A stretch of 18,220 nt of DNA from Oscillospiraceae bacterium (lineage in GTDB: Bacteria > Bacillota_A > Clostridia > Oscillospirales > Oscillospiraceae). The stretch is taken from contig SVLA01000024.1 in the NCBI GenBank assembly GCA_015068175.1, positions 1-18,220 on the forward strand. Reading direction: 5' to 3'. This document shows positions 14,065-18,220 of the stretch, piece after piece; within the stretch, counting starts at the first letter, position 1, and every line of letters begins with the position of its first letter. Below the pieces are notes generated by a model, which searched no databases, was not told where the DNA came from, and saw only the letters and a program-made list of their open reading frames with translations. A program made the translations under genes and the position numbers.

Positions 14065-16587
14065 ATGACCCAGGAATCCCATCTCTCCCCCTGCTGTCTG
14101 GGCCTGCTGGCCCATGTGGACGCCGGCAAGACCACCCTTTCCGAGGCCCTGCTGTACTGCAGCGGCACCCGGCGGACCTGGGGCCGGGTGGACCACGGCG
14201 ACGCCTACCTGGACACCCACAGCCTGGAACGGGCCCGGGGCATCACCATTTTCGCCAAAGAAGCCCGGTTCGACACCCCCAAACGGCGGATCATCCTGGC
14301 CGACACCCCCGGACACGTGGATCTGGCCGCCGAAGCGGAACGGATGATGCCGGTGCTGGATTGCGCCGTGCTGGTCATCAGCGGCACCGACGGCATCCAG
14401 TCCCATACGGTTACGCTGTGGCGGCTGTTGGAGCAATACCGGGTGCCCACCTTCCTGTTCATCAACAAAATGGACCTGCCCGGCACGGAGCAGGCCGCCC
14501 TCATGGCCCGCCTGCAGAAGGAATTGAGCCCCAATTGCGTGGCCTGGGATGCCGATTTTGAGGAAAATGCCGCCCTCTGCGACGAAGCGCTGATGGAGAG
14601 CTTCCTGGAAGGGGCCGCCATCACCGACGGCAACATCCGGGGCCTGGTGTCCCAGCGGCGGCTCTTCGTCTGCTGTTTCGGCGCGGCCCTGAAGCGGGAA
14701 GGGGTGGCGGAACTGCTGGAGGTGCTGGACCGGTTCGCTCCGGAAAAAGCATTCCCGGCGGATTTCGGCGCCCGGGTCTATAAGATCAGCCGGGACCCCC
14801 AGGGTAATCGGCTGACCTGGATGAAAATTACCGGCGGCAAGCTGAAAGTCCGGTCCGTTCTGCGTTATGTAAACCAAAAAGGGGAGACCCTGGAAGAAAA
14901 ACTGGTCCAGCTCCGCCAATATTCCGGCGAAAAATTCACCGCCGCCGAGGAGATCTCCGCCGGCGACACGGTGGCCGTCACCGGCCTCACCGCCACCTGG
15001 CCCGGCCAGGGCCTGGGGGCCGACCCCGGCAGCGGCGCGCCCTCCATTGAACCGGTCATGACCTACCGGGTAGTCCTGCCCGCCGGCAAGGATGCCGCCG
15101 CGGTGGTCCCCAAACTGCGGATCCTGGAGGAAGAGGACCCCCTCCTGCGGCTGGTCTGCGACGGCGACAGGATCCACATCCAGATCATGGGCCGAGTCCA
15201 GTTGGAAGTATTCCAAAGCCTGGTGAAGGAGCGCTTCGGCCTGGATGTGACCCTGACGGACCCCCGGATCTACTATAAGGAAACCATCGAAAACACGGTG
15301 GAAGGCGTGGGCCATTTCGAACCCCTGCGCCATTACGCCGAAGTCCACATCCGGTTGGAGCCTTTGCCCCGGGGCGCCGGGGTGCAATTCGACTCCGTCT
15401 GCTCCACCAACGTGCTGGACGCGGCCTATCAAAGCCTCATCATGAGCCATATGTCGGAGAAAGTCCACAAAGGTGTCCTCGTCGGCGCCCCCATCACCGA
15501 TGTGAAAATGACCCTCCTGGTGGGCCGGGCCCACCTGAAGCACACCGAAGGCGGCGATATGCGCCAGGCCACCTACCGGGCCATCCGCCAGGGCCTGATG
15601 CAGGCCAGATCGGTGCTGTTGGAACCCTGGTACCGCTTCACCCTGACCCTCCCCACGGAAATGGTGGGCCGGGCCATCACCGACGTCCGGGCCATGAGCG
15701 GCGAATTCGATCCCCCGGAAAATTCGGGCGATCTGTCCATCCTCACCGGCCGCCTGCCGGCATCGGAACTGGGGGACTACGCCGACACCCTGGCGGCCTA
15801 CACCCAGGGCCGGGGGCGGCTCCAGTTGGGCATGGACGGCTACCGCCCCTGCCACAACACCCAGGCCGTGGTGGCAGCCGCCGCCTACGACCCCGAAGCA
15901 GACCTGGAAAATACCCCGGATTCCGTTTTCTGCGCCCACGGCGCCGGTTTTACGGTGAAGTGGCACCAGGTCAAGGACCATATGCACCTGGAAAGCGCGC
16001 TGAAAGAGCCGAAAGCACCCCAGGTCATCACCCGGAACCTCTCCGATGACAAGGAGCTGGAGCGGATCATGGAACGGGAATTCGGCCCCCAGACCACCCG
16101 GCTCTATCGGCCTCCGGCCAATCGCCCCGCCGAAGAAAAACTGACCATCCGGCCCCTGAAGCAGCAGTACATCATCGTGGACGGCTATAACATCATTTTC
16201 GCCTGGGAGGACCTGGCCAAAGTGGCGGAAGGGGACCTGGATGCCGCCCGGCGGCAGCTCTGCGATACCCTCAGCAGTTTCGCCGGTTTCCGGAAAGTCC
16301 GGGTGGTGGTGGTCTTTGACGGCTACAAGCGGAAGGGCAACCCCGGCGAAAAGACCCAGTACCACAATATCCAGGTGGTGTTCACCAGGGAAAACGAGAC
16401 CGGCGACGCCTATATCGAAGGCTTGGTGGCCCAGATCGGCACCAATTATAATGTAAGGGTAGCCACCTCTGACTCCCTGGTCCAGATCTCCAGCCTCCGC
16501 TCCGGTGTCCTGCGGATGTCCGCCCGGGAGCTGAAAGAGGAAGTGGAACTGGCGAAAACAGAAATGCGGAAGCATTATACGGATTGA
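14065..16587 (+). CDS. EF-G/TetM-like translational GTPase fused to a Rae1/YacP-type NYN nuclease domain
   Basis: The protein has 840 aa. Residues 10-230 are an EF-G-type GTPase: AHVDAGKTT (16-24), RARGITI switch I (56-62), DTPGHVD with catalytic H84 (80-86) and NKMD (134-137). EF-G domains II to V follow to about 620 and resemble TetM/TetW more than EF-G. The tetracycline-displacing loop motif of TetM (YSPVSTPADF) is not visible, so drug protection is not supported. Residues 700-840 are a NYN domain of the YacP/Rae1 family: VDGYN (D706, N709), VVFDG (D752), FTRENET (776-779), VATSD (D803) and SARELKEEVE. Stand-alone Rae1 cuts mRNA in the ribosomal A site, so a ribosome-directed nuclease is the natural inference. 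ATG 14065 has AAAGGAGG 7 nt upstream. Single gene with its own promoter and terminator. Confidence 0.9.
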   Translation: MTQESHLSPCCLGLLAHVDAGKTTLSEALLYCSGTRRTWGRVDHGDAYLDTHSLERARGITIFAKEARFDTPKRRIILADTPGHVDLAAEAERMMPVLDCAVLVISGTDGIQSHTVTLWRLLEQYRVPTFLFINKMDLPGTEQAALMARLQKELSPNCVAWDADFEENAALCDEALMESFLEGAAITDGNIRGLVSQRRLFVCCFGAALKREGVAELLEVLDRFAPEKAFPADFGARVYKISRDPQGNRLTWMKITGGKLKVRSVLRYVNQKGETLEEKLVQLRQYSGEKFTAAEEISAGDTVAVTGLTATWPGQGLGADPGSGAPSIEPVMTYRVVLPAGKDAAAVVPKLRILEEEDPLLRLVCDGDRIHIQIMGRVQLEVFQSLVKERFGLDVTLTDPRIYYKETIENTVEGVGHFEPLRHYAEVHIRLEPLPRGAGVQFDSVCSTNVLDAAYQSLIMSHMSEKVHKGVLVGAPITDVKMTLLVGRAHLKHTEGGDMRQATYRAIRQGLMQARSVLLEPWYRFTLTLPTEMVGRAITDVRAMSGEFDPPENSGDLSILTGRLPASELGDYADTLAAYTQGRGRLQLGMDGYRPCHNTQAVVAAAAYDPEADLENTPDSVFCAHGAGFTVKWHQVKDHMHLESALKEPKAPQVITRNLSDDKELERIMEREFGPQTTRLYRPPANRPAEEKLTIRPLKQQYIIVDGYNIIFAWEDLAKVAEGDLDAARRQLCDTLSSFAGFRKVRVVVVFDGYKRKGNPGEKTQYHNIQVVFTRENETGDAYIEGLVAQIGTNYNVRVATSDSLVQISSLRSGVLRMSARELKEEVELAKTEMRKHYTD

Positions 16588-16595
16588 TCCCCCAA

Positions 16596-16631
16596 GGGCG
16601 TGTTGCAGTAGCTTCGCAACACGCCCCTTTT
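16596..16631 (+). terminator. Terminator of the GTPase-NYN gene
   Basis: A perfect 11-bp stem (16596-16606 with 16616-16626) is followed by TTTT, 8 nt after the stop codon. Confidence 0.85.
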
Positions 16632-16692
16632 CGTCCCCGCCCCAAAGCCTTCTCCTGGAGGTGGTGCTCCGCGCAGCGGATCAAAATCCCAA

Positions 16693-16711
16693 TGATTGCC
16701 GGGGGCAATCA
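16693..16711. repeat. Short perfect hairpin in the intergenic region
   Basis: The 8-bp stem TGATTGCC (16693-16700) / GGCAATCA (16704-16711) has a 3-nt loop and no T tract, so it is not a standard terminator. It precedes the dispersed repeat copy B. Confidence 0.6.
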
Positions 16712-16728
16712 TACCTTATCAAATAGGT

Positions 16729-16766
16729 GCCCCCGCAGGGGCGTTGCAATGGCGGTCATCCAACCG
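16729..16766 (+). repeat. Copy B of the dispersed intergenic repeat
   Basis: This nearly repeats 2984-3020, with a GCCCCC-gca-GGGGC hairpin and the same GGTCATCCAACCG end. It lies in a gene-free stretch of about 430 nt (16632-17063) that holds only repeats and the spoIVB promoter. Confidence 0.75.
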
Positions 16767-16795
16767 CACGGGCGGGTGGTGCGCCGCACCCCTTG

Positions 16796-16905
16796 CCTCT
16801 CCCTTTGGGAGAGGTGGCATTTGCGAAGCAAATGACGGAGGGAGAGAACCACTACCCCTCAGTCGAAAATCAAAGATTTTCGCCAGCTCCCCTGACAAGG
16901 GGAGC
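16796..16905. repeat. Multi-hairpin intergenic element
   Basis: Four near-perfect hairpins follow one another: 16796-16803 with 16807-16814 (8 bp), 16818-16824 with 16828-16834 (7 bp), 16865-16871 with 16875-16881 (7 bp) and 16886-16893 with 16898-16905 (8 bp), with loops of 3-4 nt. The short frames crossing it carry no family signal. The form is that of a non-autonomous repeat (REP or MITE-like). Confidence 0.65.
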
Positions 16906-17004
16906 CAAGGCGACCTCCCGCCACAACAGACGGGCAATGCCCGCCCCTGCAAAAACATCATTCAAAAAAAGTCAAATTCTCCCTGATTTTTCGTCTTTTT
17001 CAGC

Positions 17005-17034
17005 GGTTACGAAGGAAAACCTCTTGGCATATTA
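17005..17034 (+). promoter_or_regulatory. Possible sigma-G-type promoter of spoIVB
   Basis: CATATTA (17028-17034) fits the sigma-G -10 pattern CATnnTA. GGTTA (17005-17009), 18 bp upstream, is a weak -35. The start would be near 17041, leaving a short leader with AAGGAGG. In Bacillus, spoIVB is made in the forespore under sigma-F and sigma-G. Confidence 0.35.
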
Positions 17035-17063
17035 AGAGGGCAGACGAAAAGGAGGGCGCAAAT

Positions 17064-18032
17064 ATGAAACGGTTTTTGACCATCACCACAGTTTTTTTAT
17101 TGTGTTTATTATTGCTGCTGCCGGTGACCGGATTCGGCCGGGAACTGGTGGCGGTGGGGCAGGTCATCGGCCTGGAACTGCGGGACGGTTCCGTGACGGT
17201 GGCGGCCATTGATGAAGAATGGGGCCAGGCGGCCCGGGACGCCGGAGTCCGGGTCGGGGACCGGATCCTGAAGATCGACAGTCACCCCATACACACCGCC
17301 CAGGATGTCCGGGATGCCCTGGCCCAGTCCAAAGGCACCGTCACCCTGAACCTGCGCCGGGGAAAAGAGGAATTGACCTGCTCGCTCCAGCCGGCCATCA
17401 GCGACAAAGGCCCGAAATTGGGCCTGTATCTGCGGCAGGGCATCAGCGGCATCGGCACCGTGACCTGGTATGACCCGGACACCGGCGCCTTCGGAGCCCT
17501 GGGCCACGGGGTCAATCAGGCCGGCGGCCAGCTTTTGCAGCTCACCGAAGGCACCGCATTCCGCTCCGCCGTGGTGGCGGTCCGCAAGGGCAAAGCCGGG
17601 GAGCCGGGCCAGCTCATGGGCGGCAGCAGCCTGTCCGACATCCTGGGCACCCTGCAAAAAAACACCCTCCAGGGGGTGTTCGGCACCGCAAACCAGGGTT
17701 TTTCCGGCCGAAAAATGGAAACCGCCCAATGGGATCAGATCCAAACCGGCCCGGCCACCATTTTATCCACGGTCTCCGGCGCGGAAGTTCGGGAATATTC
17801 TGTGGAAATATTGAAAATTTATCCGAATAAAAGCCAGGCCGGCCGGAATTTCCTGATCCGGGTCACGGACCAGGCCCTTCTGGACACCACCGGCGGCATC
17901 GTCCAGGGAATGTCCGGCAGTCCCATCATCCAAGACGGCAAGCTCATCGGCGCCGTGACCCACGTCCTGGTCAATGACCCCACCACCGGCTATGGCATCT
18001 TCATCGAAAATATGTTAGACGCTGCAGCGTAA
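17064..18032 (+). CDS. spoIVB: SpoIVB peptidase (S55 family), sporulation signalling protease
   Basis: This protein of 322 aa has an N-terminal signal or membrane helix (about 4-23), a PDZ domain (about 30-110) and the S55 serine protease domain (about 120-318). The catalytic triad is visible as H148 (GALGHG), D269 (RVTDQ) and S284 (QGMSGSP), and the end matches the family's THVLVNDPTTGYGIF signature. SpoIVB is secreted from the forespore into the intermembrane space and triggers processing of pro-sigma-K. The protein is shorter than the roughly 425-aa Bacillus form, mainly before the protease domain. ATG 17064 has AAGGAGG 8 nt upstream. spo0A, its usual downstream neighbour, is not in the remaining 188 nt; REP hairpins and a RAYT gene are there instead. 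Confidence 0.92.
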   Translation: MKRFLTITTVFLLCLLLLLPVTGFGRELVAVGQVIGLELRDGSVTVAAIDEEWGQAARDAGVRVGDRILKIDSHPIHTAQDVRDALAQSKGTVTLNLRRGKEELTCSLQPAISDKGPKLGLYLRQGISGIGTVTWYDPDTGAFGALGHGVNQAGGQLLQLTEGTAFRSAVVAVRKGKAGEPGQLMGGSSLSDILGTLQKNTLQGVFGTANQGFSGRKMETAQWDQIQTGPATILSTVSGAEVREYSVEILKIYPNKSQAGRNFLIRVTDQALLDTTGGIVQGMSGSPIIQDGKLIGAVTHVLVNDPTTGYGIFIENMLDAAA

Positions 18033-18036
18033 AATC

Positions 18037-18063
18037 GGAATGGCACACAGGCCATTCCCTACA
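18037..18063 (+). repeat. REP-like hairpin unit 1
   Basis: The 8-bp stem GGAATGGC / GCCATTCC surrounds the loop ACACAG and is followed by CTACA. It is an inverted partner of unit 2 (18073-18103), with the same loop and flank but a different stem middle. Confidence 0.75.
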
Positions 18064-18072
18064 GGGCATAAA

Positions 18073-18103
18073 TGTAGGGAACGACCTGTGTGTCGTTCCC
18101 TAC
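18073..18103 (-). repeat. REP-like hairpin unit 2, overlapping the transposase stop codon
   Basis: A perfect 12-bp stem (18074-18085 with 18092-18103) has loop CTGTGT, the reverse complement of unit 1's ACACAG. The TAG of the adjacent transposase lies inside the stem. Units 1 and 2 face each other across 9 nt. Confidence 0.8.
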
Positions 18104-18220
18104 GGTCTTTCGTGCATCATGATCCATTTGGTAGGATTATTTTCAATATACTGCCAAATCTCGTTGTAATCCTGCTGATTGCGAATGACATGATCATAAT
18201 AGGATTTCTGCCACAGTTTG
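18100..18220 (-). CDS. REP-associated tyrosine transposase (RAYT), C-terminal part
   Basis: The last 39 residues are readable, starting KLWQKSYYDHVIRNQQDY, continuing NEIWQYIENNPTKW, and ending MMHERP before TAG at 18100-18102. The WQKSYYDHVIRN then YIENNP pattern is the C-terminal signature of Y1 transposases of the RAYT (TnpA-REP) type. By comparison with E. coli TnpA-REP, whose catalytic Tyr115 sits in a DYIYINP context, the Tyr of WQYIENNP should be the nucleophile. The N-terminal half with the HUH motif lies beyond the window edge. These enzymes bind and cut REP hairpins, and a pair of such hairpins adjoins the stop codon. Confidence 0.85.
   Translation of the reverse strand, partial: KLWQKSYYDHVIRNQQDYNEIWQYIENNPTKWIMMHERP

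Noticed and set aside
13879..16575. Open frame of 898 codons on the minus strand, opposite the GTPase-NYN gene
   Set aside because: Shadow frame. It also crosses the remnant at 13892-13990 in a different frame from the one that resembles a solute-binding protein.
14065..16587. Tetracycline resistance ribosomal protection gene
   Set aside because: The GTPase part is TetM-like, but the domain IV loop motif needed to displace tetracycline is not visible and a nuclease domain is attached, so resistance is not supported.

Overview
The window (about 18.2 kb, GC-rich in genes) looks like the chromosome of an endospore-forming Firmicute of the gut Oscillospiraceae/Ruminococcaceae type. This rests on a SpoIVB peptidase gene, strong AGGAGG ribosome binding sites, TTGAAA/TATAAT promoters, Thr-Pro-Glu/Asp-rich linkers on surface proteins, and hairpin-rich intergenic repeats. 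The taxonomic call is an inference; no rRNA or marker gene settles it.

Layout. 1-345: AT-rich intergenic leader region with a promoter pointing out of the left edge and one for the next gene. 352-1716: NCS2-type purine permease (+). 1830-2102: SemiSWEET/PQ-loop-like small membrane protein (-). 2242-2919: PHP-domain phosphoesterase (+). 3176-7949: tightly coupled four-gene operon (+) of alanine racemase, CapA-like surface metallophosphoesterase, TrmH-family RNA methylase and a COG2509-like FAD protein. 8007-11918: three-gene surface operon (-) of a CE2-like acetylesterase lipoprotein, a second SGNH-esterase lipoprotein and a membrane-anchored protein with two copies of one beta-rich module. 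12167-13732: GH32-like glycosidase (-) with its own promoter. 13892-13990: 3' remnant of an ABC sugar-binding protein (-) with its terminator still attached. 14065-16587: EF-G/TetM-like translational GTPase fused to a Rae1/YacP-type NYN ribonuclease domain (+). 16632-17063: hairpin-rich intergenic repeats. 17064-18032: spoIVB (+). 18037-18220: a pair of inverted REP-like hairpins and the C-terminus of a REP-associated tyrosine transposase (-), cut by the window edge.

How the genes fit together. The minus-strand block 8007-13990 reads as a glycan-use locus: two secreted esterases that would strip acyl groups, a surface binding protein, a glycosidase without a signal peptide, and the debris of the transporter gene that would have fed it. 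The 3176-7949 block joins cell-wall D-alanine supply to genes of general or unknown function.

The most interesting item is the GTPase-NYN fusion. It joins a factor that should dock in the ribosomal A site to a nuclease domain whose stand-alone Bacillus relative cuts mRNA in the A site. The second is the RAYT/REP pair, whose two hairpins keep their loop and flank while changing both sides of the stem together.
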